Shown here: piece by piece, positions 15,390 to 23,802 of the stretch
How the letters are laid out: every line of letters starts with the position of its first letter
Numbering within the stretch: the first letter of the stretch is position 1
Assembly (NCBI GenBank): GCA_905209725.1
Contig: CAJLTZ010000020.1
Span: forward strand, 1-32,297
Source: an uncultured Muribaculaceae bacterium
GTDB lineage: Bacteria > Bacteroidota > Bacteroidia > Bacteroidales > Muribaculaceae
Direction of reading: 5' to 3'
DNA: 32,297 bases
Notes under the pieces: model-generated
The model's input: the letters and a program-made list of their open reading frames with translations, nothing else
What the model was told of the DNA's origin: nothing
Databases searched by the model: none
Made by a program: the position numbers and the translations under genes

Positions 15390-16592
15390 ATGAAGATACT
15401 CGTATTGAACAATGGCAGCTCAAGCGTAAAGTATAAGCTCATCGACAGTTGCGACAAGAGCGTGCTCGCTGAAGGCGGGGTGGAGAAAATCGGGCTTCCC
15501 GACTCCTTCCTCAAATTCAAATTGCCCGACGGCAAGAAGGAGACCATCACCGTAAGCATGCCCGACCACAAGGAGGCTATCCGTCAGGTGTTCAAGGTAC
15601 TCACCGACCCGGAGAAGGGCGTGATCAAGGACCTTTCCGAGATTCAGGCCGTAGGTCACCGCGTGGTGCACGGCATGGAATATTTCAACAAGTCGGTGCT
15701 CATCACTCCCGAGGTGATTGAGAAGGTGAAGGAGTGCTATCCCGTGGCTCCGCTCCACAATCCCGCCAACATCATCGGCATCGAGGCTGTGATGGAGCTG
15801 CTTCCAGGCGTGCCCCAGGTGGGCGTGTTCGACACCGCCTTCCATCAGACCATGCCTGCCAAGGCCTATATGTATGCCCTCCCCTATTCCGCATATGAGA
15901 AATATGGCATCCGTCGCTACGGCTTCCACGGCACCAGCCACCGCTATGTGTCGAAACGCGCCTGCGAATTCCTCGGCCGTGACCCCAAGACCACGAAAAT
16001 GATCACCTGCCATATCGGCAACGGCGGTTCCATCTCCGCAATCGAAGGCGGCAAATGCGTGGACACCTCCATGGGCCTCACTCCTACCGAGGGCCTGATG
16101 ATGGGCACACGCGTGGGCGACGTTGACCCCGGCGCTCTCGTATATCTCATGGAGCGCACAGGCATCGACGCCATCGGCCTGCAGAGAGTGATCAACAAGG
16201 AGAGCGGCGTGCTCGGCATCTCCGGCATCAGCAACGACATGCGCGACATCGAGGACGGCATCGCCAACGGCGATGAACGTGCCCGCCTCGCCATGGACAT
16301 GTATGAATACCGCATCCTCAAATATATCGGTGCCTACACGGCTGTGCTCAATGGCGTCGACGTGATTGTATTCACCGGCGGCGTGGGCGAGAACCAGACA
16401 AGCACCCGCGAGATGATCTGCAAACATCTCTCATACCTGGGCGTCACACTCGACGAGGAGGCCAACAAGACCCGCGGCAAGGAGATTGTGATCTCCGGCA
16501 AGGACTCGAAGGTGACCGTAGTGGTGATTCCCACCGACGAGGAACTGATGATTGCCGAGGACACCGCTGCCATCGTGGGCGAGAAATGCTGA
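15390..16592 (+). CDS. ackA: Acetate kinase
   Basis: Transfers phosphate from acetyl phosphate to ADP, completing the acetate/ATP pathway with Pta. The 400-residue product starts MKILVLNNGSSSVKYKL, the phosphate-1 motif of the ASKHA fold. It has VGHRVVHGMEYF, the acetate/butyrate kinase signature RYGFHGTSHRYV, HIGNGGSISAIEGGKCVDTSMGLTPTEGLMMGTR, and FTGGVGENQ near the C-terminus. An in-frame ATG 30 bases upstream lies at the edge of the tandem repeat and adds no conserved residues, so the later ATG is used. It is cotranscribed with pta and probably followed by lgt. Confidence 0.97.
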   Translation: MKILVLNNGSSSVKYKLIDSCDKSVLAEGGVEKIGLPDSFLKFKLPDGKKETITVSMPDHKEAIRQVFKVLTDPEKGVIKDLSEIQAVGHRVVHGMEYFNKSVLITPEVIEKVKECYPVAPLHNPANIIGIEAVMELLPGVPQVGVFDTAFHQTMPAKAYMYALPYSAYEKYGIRRYGFHGTSHRYVSKRACEFLGRDPKTTKMITCHIGNGGSISAIEGGKCVDTSMGLTPTEGLMMGTRVGDVDPGALVYLMERTGIDAIGLQRVINKESGVLGISGISNDMRDIEDGIANGDERARLAMDMYEYRILKYIGAYTAVLNGVDVIVFTGGVGENQTSTREMICKHLSYLGVTLDEEANKTRGKEIVISGKDSKVTVVVIPTDEELMIAEDTAAIVGEKC

Positions 16593-16626
16593 ACGCCCTG
16601 ACATCCTTTCCTGACTATCGTCATCT

Positions 16627-17490
16627 ATGTTAGAAGCAATTTATTGGAATGCCGACCCCGTGCTATTCTCCCTGGGCCCACTGTCCGTGAGATGGTACGG
16701 GCTGGCTTTTGCCGTGGGGTTCATCATCGGCTACGATATCGTGGCCCGGATGTTCCGCCACGAGGGTGCCCCGGAACGCTGGCTAGGCATCCTGCTGGCC
16801 TATACAGTGATAGCCACTGTGGTTGGCGCCCGCCTGGGCCATGTGTTTTTCTATGAATGGCCATATTATTCACAGCATCCCGGCGAAATCTTCAAGATCT
16901 GGGAGGGTGGCCTCGCAAGCCATGGCGGCACTATCGCCAATATCATAGCCCTCTTCATCTTCTCGGCCTGCGTGAGCAAGAAACCCGCCTCATGGGTGTT
17001 CGACAAGATGGTGATTCCCATCGCGCTGGTGGGAGGTCTCATACGCCTCGGAAATCTGATGAACTCGGAAATCTACGGCGCCTATACCGACCTCCCCTGG
17101 GGATTCGTGTTCCTGCGCAATGGCGAGACCCTTCCCGCACATCCCACGCAGATTTACGAAGCCTTGTGCTATTTCATCCTCTTCGGACTGCTGATGTGGA
17201 TGTACTGGAAGAAAAACTGTCAGGAACGCCCCTGGCTCATCACCGGAGTTTTCTTCATAGGGATTTTCCTTCCCAGATTTGTTATAGAATATGTGAAGAA
17301 TGTGCAGGTGAGCAGCGAGTATGAGATGATTGCCCGCTACGGCATGAATATGGGCCAGGTGCTCAGCATTCCGTTTGTGCTCATCGGCATCTTCCTGGTG
17401 GTGTGGGCGATGACGCATCCTCGCGTGCATTTCGACTTCCCCAATAAATTCGCCGACGAAAAAGAGGATAAGAATACAAAGAAAAAATGA
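16627..17490 (+). CDS. lgt: Phosphatidylglycerol-prolipoprotein diacylglyceryl transferase
   Basis: Inner-membrane enzyme that transfers diacylglyceryl from phosphatidylglycerol to the lipobox cysteine of prolipoproteins. The window itself codes for at least two such lipoproteins. The 287-residue product has several membrane helices, the HGG motif at 99-101 (GGLASHGGTI) and the Lgt signature RLGNLMNSE at 140-148, which contains the essential Arg. FVIEYVK marks the penultimate segment. The C-terminus is basic (EDKNTKKK). The stop TGA is partly made by an inserted element: its T is the last base of a 3-bp target repeat and its GA is the first two bases of the element. Removing the element and one repeat copy would give TAG in the same place, leaving the protein unchanged. 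Confidence 0.95.
   Translation: MLEAIYWNADPVLFSLGPLSVRWYGLAFAVGFIIGYDIVARMFRHEGAPERWLGILLAYTVIATVVGARLGHVFFYEWPYYSQHPGEIFKIWEGGLASHGGTIANIIALFIFSACVSKKPASWVFDKMVIPIALVGGLIRLGNLMNSEIYGAYTDLPWGFVFLRNGETLPAHPTQIYEALCYFILFGLLMWMYWKKNCQERPWLITGVFFIGIFLPRFVIEYVKNVQVSSEYEMIARYGMNMGQVLSIPFVLIGIFLVVWAMTHPRVHFDFPNKFADEKEDKNTKKK
17486..17488. repeat. Putative 3-bp target duplication, left copy (AAT)
   Basis: AAT directly precedes the left inverted repeat and matches AAT at 17683-17685 directly after the right one. A 3-bp match can occur by chance. It gains weight because removing one copy and the element rejoins lgt to an in-frame TAG. Confidence 0.5.
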
Positions 17491-17682
17491 AGTTGTCTAA
17501 ACTTATTTTTATGGTAAGATTTATTAAGATTTTGGAGTGGATTTCTTCGATCGAAGAGGCAGCGACCTCTCGGTCGGTGCCGATGAGAGCGGAGAAATAC
17601 GCCCAAAAGATTAATGAAGATTGCCATAAAGTTTACACATCTTCAGATTTTTTAGTTTACGTAAATAAGTTTAGACAACTTC
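17489..17682. mobile_element. MITE-like element with perfect 20-bp terminal inverted repeats
   Basis: The left end GAAGTTGTCTAAACTTATTT (17489-17508) is repeated as its exact reverse complement at the right end (17663-17682). The element is 194 bp and more AT-rich than its neighbours. AAT stands on both sides (17486-17488 and 17683-17685), which fits a 3-bp target duplication. No complete transposase is encoded. One frame stays open across the whole element (66 codons, 17487-17687), starting at an ATG that overlaps the lgt stop and ending at the TAG that would have been the original lgt stop. The peptide is not recognisable. Inside is a perfect 12-bp palindrome CTTCGATCGAAG. It is most likely a non-autonomous derivative of an insertion sequence; the parent family is not identified. 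Confidence 0.8.
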
Positions 17683-17703
17683 AATAGAAGACAATATCAT
17701 ATT

Positions 17704-18453
17704 ATGTTGAAGGTTAAAGATTTGCATGCCGAAATAAACGGGCGTGAAATACTTCGCGGCATCAACCTGGAGGTACGTCCCGGGGAGGTGCACGCCATCA
17801 TGGGGCCCAACGGCTCCGGCAAGTCGACGCTCTCCATGGTGCTGGCCGGCAATCCCGCATACACGGTGACGGGCGGCAGCGTGGAATTCTACGGCAAGGA
17901 TCTTCTGGCCATGCCCCCCGAAATCCGCAGTCACGAGGGTCTCTTCCTCGGTTTTCAATATCCGGTGGAGATTCCGGGCGTGTCGATGGTCAATTTCATG
18001 CGCGCCGCCATCAATGCCAAGCGCGAATATTTCAAACAGCCTCCCCTCTCGGCCACTGAGTTTCTCAAGATGATGCGCGAGAAGCGTGCCGTGGTGGAAC
18101 TCGACAGCAACCTCGCCTCGCGCTCCGTGAACGAAGGATTCTCCGGTGGCGAAAAGAAGCGTAATGAGATTTTCCAGATGGCTGTGCTCGAGCCGCGTCT
18201 CTCGATTCTCGACGAGACAGACTCCGGCCTTGACATCGATGCCCTCCGTATCGTGGCCGGCGGCGTCAACAAGCTCAAGAGCAACGACAACGCCACCATC
18301 GTGATTACCCATTATCAGCGACTTCTCGACTATATCCGTCCCGATTTCGTGCACATCCTCTACAAGGGCCGCATCGTGCGCACCGGAGGTCCCGACCTCG
18401 CCCTCGAACTCGAGGAGCGCGGCTACGACTGGATCAAGGAGGAAAACGATTAA
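17704..18453 (+). CDS. sufC: Fe-S cluster assembly ATPase SufC
   Basis: Cytosolic ABC-type ATPase that works with SufB and SufD in the SufBC2D scaffold for iron-sulfur cluster assembly. The 249-residue product has Walker A GPNGSGKST at 34-42, the Q-loop region LGFQYPVEIPGVS, the SufC-type signature FSGGEKKRNEI, Walker B with LSILDETDSGLDID, and the switch His in VITHYQRLL. It begins 18 bases after the end of the inserted element's right flank and three bases before sufD. The usual neighbour sufB is not upstream; lgt and the element are. The element now lies between lgt and the suf genes and might change their cotranscription. Confidence 0.96.
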   Translation: MLKVKDLHAEINGREILRGINLEVRPGEVHAIMGPNGSGKSTLSMVLAGNPAYTVTGGSVEFYGKDLLAMPPEIRSHEGLFLGFQYPVEIPGVSMVNFMRAAINAKREYFKQPPLSATEFLKMMREKRAVVELDSNLASRSVNEGFSGGEKKRNEIFQMAVLEPRLSILDETDSGLDIDALRIVAGGVNKLKSNDNATIVITHYQRLLDYIRPDFVHILYKGRIVRTGGPDLALELEERGYDWIKEEND

Positions 18454-18456
18454 GCC

Positions 18457-19812
18457 ATGAATCCCCTTCAGCAATATATCGACCTTTACCGCGAGCACCG
18501 AGGGCTGATCGACGCCAATGGCGCCGACCCGCTCAACAGGATGCGCGCCGACGCGTGCCGCGCCCTGGAGGGCTGCACCCTGGCGCCCCGCGGGTCGGAC
18601 CTATTCAAGAATATCGACCTCGGCCAACTGCTGGCGCCCGATTTCGGCATAAACCTCGACCGCGTGAATATCGACGTCAATCCCGCCGATACTTTCCGCT
18701 GCGATGTGCCCGTATTGGCGGCGCCGCTGATGCTCTGCATCAACGATACCCCCACCCCTACCGACCATGCCGCCCTTCCCGAGGGCGTGGAATTCTGCAG
18801 CCTGCGCACCTGGGCGCTCGACAATCCTCATGAGGCGGAGCATTTCTACGGCCGCCTCGCTTCGCTGGGCAATCCCCTCGTGGCGCTCAATACGCTTCTC
18901 TGTCAGGATGGCGTATTGCTCCGCGTGCGCAAGGGTGTGCGCCTCGAACGCCCCCTGCAGATTGTGCAGATTCTTTCCCACGCGATGCCGATGATGGCTG
19001 TGCGCCGTCTTATCGTGATTGTGGAAGATGGCGCCGACGCTTCCCTCATCGTGTGCGACCATTCACAGCGCAAGGATATCGATTATCTCGCCCTACAGAC
19101 TGTGGAGGTGTTCGTGGGCACCGACGCCCGCCTCTCACTCTGCGGCCTGGAGGAGAGCACTGAGACCACAACCCGTCTCGCTTCCTTCTATATCGACCAG
19201 GGAGCGCGCAGCGAGGTGACCGTAAACGCCATCACCCTTTTCAACGGCACCACACGCAATGAATTCTTCTGTCGCTTCTCCGGCGAAGAGGCACGTCTGC
19301 GCCTCTACGGCATGGGAATTGAGGATGGCAAGCGCACTCTCTCCAATTATTCCCTGATTGAGCACAATGTGCCACGCTGCAATAGCGACGAACTTTTCAA
19401 ATATTCCGTCGACGGGGAGGCCACTGCCGCCTTCGCCGGCCGCATTTATGTGGCACCCGGCGCTATCGGCACTGAGGCTTACCAGAGCAACCGCAATCTG
19501 CTCGCTTCCGACACGGCGAAGGTATATACCCAGCCCGTGCTCGAAATCTACAATGACGATGTGAAATGCAGCCACGGCGCGGCTATCGGCCAGCTCGACG
19601 AACTGCAGCTTTTCTATATGCGCACACGCGGCATCTCCGAGGAGACCGCCCGCCTCATGCTGCGCCAGGCGTTCATGAGCGATGTGATCAACTCAGTGCA
19701 GAGCCCTGCCCTTCGCGACAGGCTCCACCTCCTTGTGGAGCGCCGTTTCGCAGGCGCCGATTCCGCATGCGCTTCATGTCGCAACTGCAATCCCGACAAC
19801 ACCCTTGATTAA
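18457..19812 (+). CDS. sufD: Fe-S cluster assembly protein SufD
   Basis: Non-catalytic scaffold partner of SufB and SufC. The 451-residue product has a variable N-terminal helical part (1-110) and the beta-helix core of the SufBD family. The conserved C-terminal part includes NRNLLASDTAKVYTQPVLEIYNDDVKCSHGAAIGQLDELQLFYMRTRGISEETARLML; the segment DDVKCSHG is diagnostic. SufB would show a more conserved cysteine-rich N-terminal part and be longer, so SufD is preferred. A Cys pair near the end (SACASCRNC) is unusual for the family and might be an add-on metal site. It lies between sufC (3-base gap) and sufS (13-base gap). Confidence 0.93.
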   Translation: MNPLQQYIDLYREHRGLIDANGADPLNRMRADACRALEGCTLAPRGSDLFKNIDLGQLLAPDFGINLDRVNIDVNPADTFRCDVPVLAAPLMLCINDTPTPTDHAALPEGVEFCSLRTWALDNPHEAEHFYGRLASLGNPLVALNTLLCQDGVLLRVRKGVRLERPLQIVQILSHAMPMMAVRRLIVIVEDGADASLIVCDHSQRKDIDYLALQTVEVFVGTDARLSLCGLEESTETTTRLASFYIDQGARSEVTVNAITLFNGTTRNEFFCRFSGEEARLRLYGMGIEDGKRTLSNYSLIEHNVPRCNSDELFKYSVDGEATAAFAGRIYVAPGAIGTEAYQSNRNLLASDTAKVYTQPVLEIYNDDVKCSHGAAIGQLDELQLFYMRTRGISEETARLMLRQAFMSDVINSVQSPALRDRLHLLVERRFAGADSACASCRNCNPDNTLD

Positions 19813-19825
19813 GCCCCCATCCAAG

Positions 19826-21043
19826 ATGATTGATATAGAATCCATTCGCAGGCAATTCCCCATACTTACGCGCAAGGTGCACGGCAAACCCCTCATCTAT
19901 CTCGACAACGCTGCTTCGTCGCAGACGCCGGAGAGAGTGGTAAGGGCTGTCGACTCGATGTATGAGACCACGAAGGCCAATGTGCACCGTGGCGTGCATG
20001 CCCTCTCTCAGGAGGCCACTGCGCTGCAGGAGGAGTCGCGCCGCAGAGTGGCCGAATATATCAACTCCCCTTCACCGGAGCAGGTGATCTTCACCCGCGG
20101 CACCACCGAGGCAATCAATCTTGTGGCTGCATCTTACGGCGGCTTCTTCCGCGACGGCGATGAGATTATCCTCACGGTGATGGAGCATCATGCCAACATT
20201 GTGCCCTGGCAGTTGCTTCGACGCCACGCCGATGTGAAGATCAAGGTGGTGGATATCCTTCCCGACGGCACGCTCGACCTTGACATGTATCGCGGGCTAT
20301 TTTCCGAGCGCACCCGCATGGCCGCTTTCTGCCATGTGAGCAATGTTTTGGGCACGGTGAATCCCGTGGCCGAGATGACAGCCATCGCGCATATGCATGG
20401 CGTCCCGGTGCTCGTGGATGGCGCCCAGGCCGCACCGCACATCCATATCGACGTGCAGGAGATCGGTTGCGACTTCTATGTGTTCTCCTCCCATAAGATG
20501 TATGGGCCCACGGGCGTTGGCGTGCTTTATGGACGCCGCGAACTGCTCGAGAAGATGCCTCCTTATCAGGGTGGCGGCGAGATGATCAAGCATGTGTCGT
20601 TTGAGGGAACCACCTTCGCCGACCTCCCCTTCAAATTCGAGGCCGGCACTCCCGACTATGTGGATATCGCCGCCTTCCGCAGCGCGCTCGATTTCATCGA
20701 CTCCGTGGGTATCGAAAAGATGGCGGAGCATGAACACGCCCTGCTGAAGCATTGCGAGGAGAGACTCCGCACGGAGATTCCGGGCATCTTGATTTATGGC
20801 ACTGCTCCCGGCAAGTCGGCTGTGATCTCTTTCAATGTGGAGGGCATTCACAATTACGACCTTGGCATGCTTATCGACGGCATGGGAGTGGCCGTGCGCA
20901 CAGGCCATCACTGCGCCCAACCGCTTATGGAGCGCCTCGGCATTCAGGGCACTGTGAGGGCATCCTTCGCTGTCTACAACACGATGGAGGAGGCCGATGC
21001 CTTTGTTGACGCGCTCAAAAAAGCCGTAGCCATCTTCGGATAA
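19826..21043 (+). CDS. sufS: Cysteine desulfurase SufS
   Basis: PLP-dependent group II cysteine desulfurase that supplies sulfur for Fe-S clusters, normally passing persulfide to SufE or SufU. The 405-residue product from MIDIESIRRQFPIL has the PLP lysine Lys224 (VFSSHKMYGPTGVGVLYG), HHANIVPWQ for cofactor stacking, and the persulfide Cys363 in VRTGHHCAQPLM, followed by RASFAVYNTMEE. The frame is open further upstream to 19733, but that part lies in sufD and is not conserved. No sufE or sufU gene follows; the gene ends at a strong terminator. Confidence 0.96.
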   Translation: MIDIESIRRQFPILTRKVHGKPLIYLDNAASSQTPERVVRAVDSMYETTKANVHRGVHALSQEATALQEESRRRVAEYINSPSPEQVIFTRGTTEAINLVAASYGGFFRDGDEIILTVMEHHANIVPWQLLRRHADVKIKVVDILPDGTLDLDMYRGLFSERTRMAAFCHVSNVLGTVNPVAEMTAIAHMHGVPVLVDGAQAAPHIHIDVQEIGCDFYVFSSHKMYGPTGVGVLYGRRELLEKMPPYQGGGEMIKHVSFEGTTFADLPFKFEAGTPDYVDIAAFRSALDFIDSVGIEKMAEHEHALLKHCEERLRTEIPGILIYGTAPGKSAVISFNVEGIHNYDLGMLIDGMGVAVRTGHHCAQPLMERLGIQGTVRASFAVYNTMEEADAFVDALKKAVAIFG

Positions 21044-21104
21044 GGCTTCTGCTTCAATTTTTGCAGGATCGAACGTAGACTCATTCAAATAGTCATATAG
21101 CAAA

Positions 21105-21143
21105 ACCGCGTGCTACACTTCGGTGTGGCACGCGGTAGTTTTT
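21105..21143. terminator. Strong intrinsic terminator between convergent sufS and aspA
   Basis: A 14-bp stem (21105-21118 with 21123-21136, one T.G pair) closes a stable C(TTCG)G-type tetraloop and is followed by a T run (21139-21143). On the left the hairpin is preceded by AAA, so it can also terminate aspA transcripts coming from the other side. Confidence 0.92.
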
Positions 21144-21177
21144 ATGCAAAGTTGCCGTATCTCGGCTTTACTACTGA

Positions 21178-22611
<1,434 letters not shown>

Positions 22612-22758
22612 GATGTTATATCTAATTTAAAGTACATCGTTATTCGGGAGAGCCGGCGCCGATGGTGATTTAAGGTGTTTTGGGAAAATGGCGTGGCAAT
22701 CCCTTGGGTTATCTGAGGCAGGATTTGGAGAGGAATCCGCCCGATTCAATGAATTTGG

Positions 22759-22790
22759 CAAATTTAATCTTATATCTCGAAATAGCCAAA
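22759..22790 (-). promoter_or_regulatory. Predicted Bacteroidota promoter of aspA
   Basis: On the minus strand TTTG (22790-22787) is followed after exactly 20 bases by TAAATTTG (22766-22759), a full match to the phylum consensus. Transcription should start near 22752, giving a leader of about 140 bases before aspA. Confidence 0.82.
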
Positions 22791-22836
22791 TCGAAACCCA
22801 ATTTTTTTCTCGAAAAATTTCCTTCAACTTCTCTTT

Positions 22837-23010
22837 GACTGGGCTATTAAGCGTCTGCTTCGCGACAAGGCCAGTTATGGCGTTCTGGAAGGATTCCTTA
22901 CATCGCTGCTGGGCCGCGAAATCAAGATTCATCGCCTGCTCGAAAGATTTATCGCGCGCAGAGGCGCAGAGAAGGTCTTGTCGTTGCTGCTGAAATTGCT
23001 GCTGACAAGC
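22837..23010 (+). pseudogene. Remnant of a PD-(D/E)XK (Rpn-type) transposase gene
   Basis: Translating + from 22837 gives DWAIKRLLRDKASYGVLEGF and, directly after it, LTSLLGREIKIHRLLE (36 residues to 22944). This is the typical N-terminal pattern of Bacteroidales PD-(D/E)XK nuclease-family transposases, the recombination-promoting Rpn group. No ATG precedes it before the upstream stop, and after LLE the sequence departs from the family and reaches TGA at about 23010. The nuclease core is missing. It lies in the 474-base gap between aspA and the DUF3256 gene; I see no intact gene there. The purine-rich sequence after it (CGCAGAGGCGCAGAG) is unlike the flanking genes and may be another mobile leftover. 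Confidence 0.65.
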
Positions 23011-23085
23011 TGATAAAGGGCGCAAGGAAGAAGAGATCCGCAAACTCTAATCGATTGAGGATTGATTTCCTGGAATCTTGATTTC

Positions 23086-23802
23086 TTAGGGTTGGGGTCG
23101 TTCGTAGCGCTTGCCGGTCCAGTGGTAGGTGATGCGGTCGGTAAGGTAGGGACGGATGCGCTCGAAGTCCTCACGACCCATGTAATGGTTCACTGTGAGA
23201 GTCGCTGTCAAGTCGGTGTTGTCGGCATTCAATGAATATATCACCGTAGGGAACGGAATGAGTTCCATCAGGTCGCGCAAAAGTTTCTTGTCTTTGCACT
23301 TCTCCTCCAAAAAATCCTCAACACGCGGCACCTTGATTACCTTCTTCGTGTCAATGCGTCGCATCTCGCTATCGAAGAAATCAAGCTGACTATCGCCTGC
23401 GCGAGGCACAAGGCTATCATTTGCTGAACGGTCAATGTCGCCAATGGTATAGACACCGGCAATCACCTCACCCTTTTTCGAAGAAAGGAGGCGAATGGCA
23501 TATGTGGAACTGGCCGTGACACGCACACGCAGGAATTCACGCGTTACAGGCTCGAGAAAGAAACTCTCTCCCTCCAACGCATTCTGAGCGTGATAGATAC
23601 TATCCTCCTTAAGATAGTCGGTCATATCGAGCCGCGTGCTCTTGCGGAGGAGTTCCAGCCCCGGTGTGTCGATGCCAAGGAAAGCCTGCACAGCATTCAC
23701 CGCAGAATCCGCAGGTTCATACTTCAACCATTTCCCGGCAGATGCCGATGTCCCACCTGCAGCAAACAGGAGAACAATAGCTACTATATTCTTCAGTCTC
23801 AT
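23086..23802 (-). CDS. DUF3256-family exported protein
   Basis: The 238-residue product has a clear signal peptide (MRLKNIVAIVLLFAAGGTSASA) and a mixed alpha/beta body. The pattern, including DTPGLELLRKSTRLDMTDYL and the late NHYMGREDFERIRPYL, matches the DUF3256 family that is nearly restricted to Bacteroidales. No catalytic motif is known. It should act in the periplasm or at the outer membrane. Its start overlaps the DEAD-box helicase stop by four bases (ATGA), so the two are translationally coupled. That link between an RNA helicase and an exported protein is unexplained and may be purely operonic. Confidence 0.78.
   Translation of the reverse strand: MRLKNIVAIVLLFAAGGTSASAGKWLKYEPADSAVNAVQAFLGIDTPGLELLRKSTRLDMTDYLKEDSIYHAQNALEGESFFLEPVTREFLRVRVTASSTYAIRLLSSKKGEVIAGVYTIGDIDRSANDSLVPRAGDSQLDFFDSEMRRIDTKKVIKVPRVEDFLEEKCKDKKLLRDLMELIPFPTVIYSLNADNTDLTATLTVNHYMGREDFERIRPYLTDRITYHWTGKRYERPQP

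Noticed and set aside
17487..17687. 66-codon open frame across the MITE-like element as a real gene
   Set aside because: Its ends fall in the inverted repeats and the product is unrecognisable. It is reported only as part of the element, though coupling to lgt through ATGA is possible.
22627..23043. 138-codon minus-strand open frame upstream of aspA
   Set aside because: It crosses the aspA promoter and leader and runs antisense to the transposase remnant. Its product is unlike any known protein and has no supporting context.
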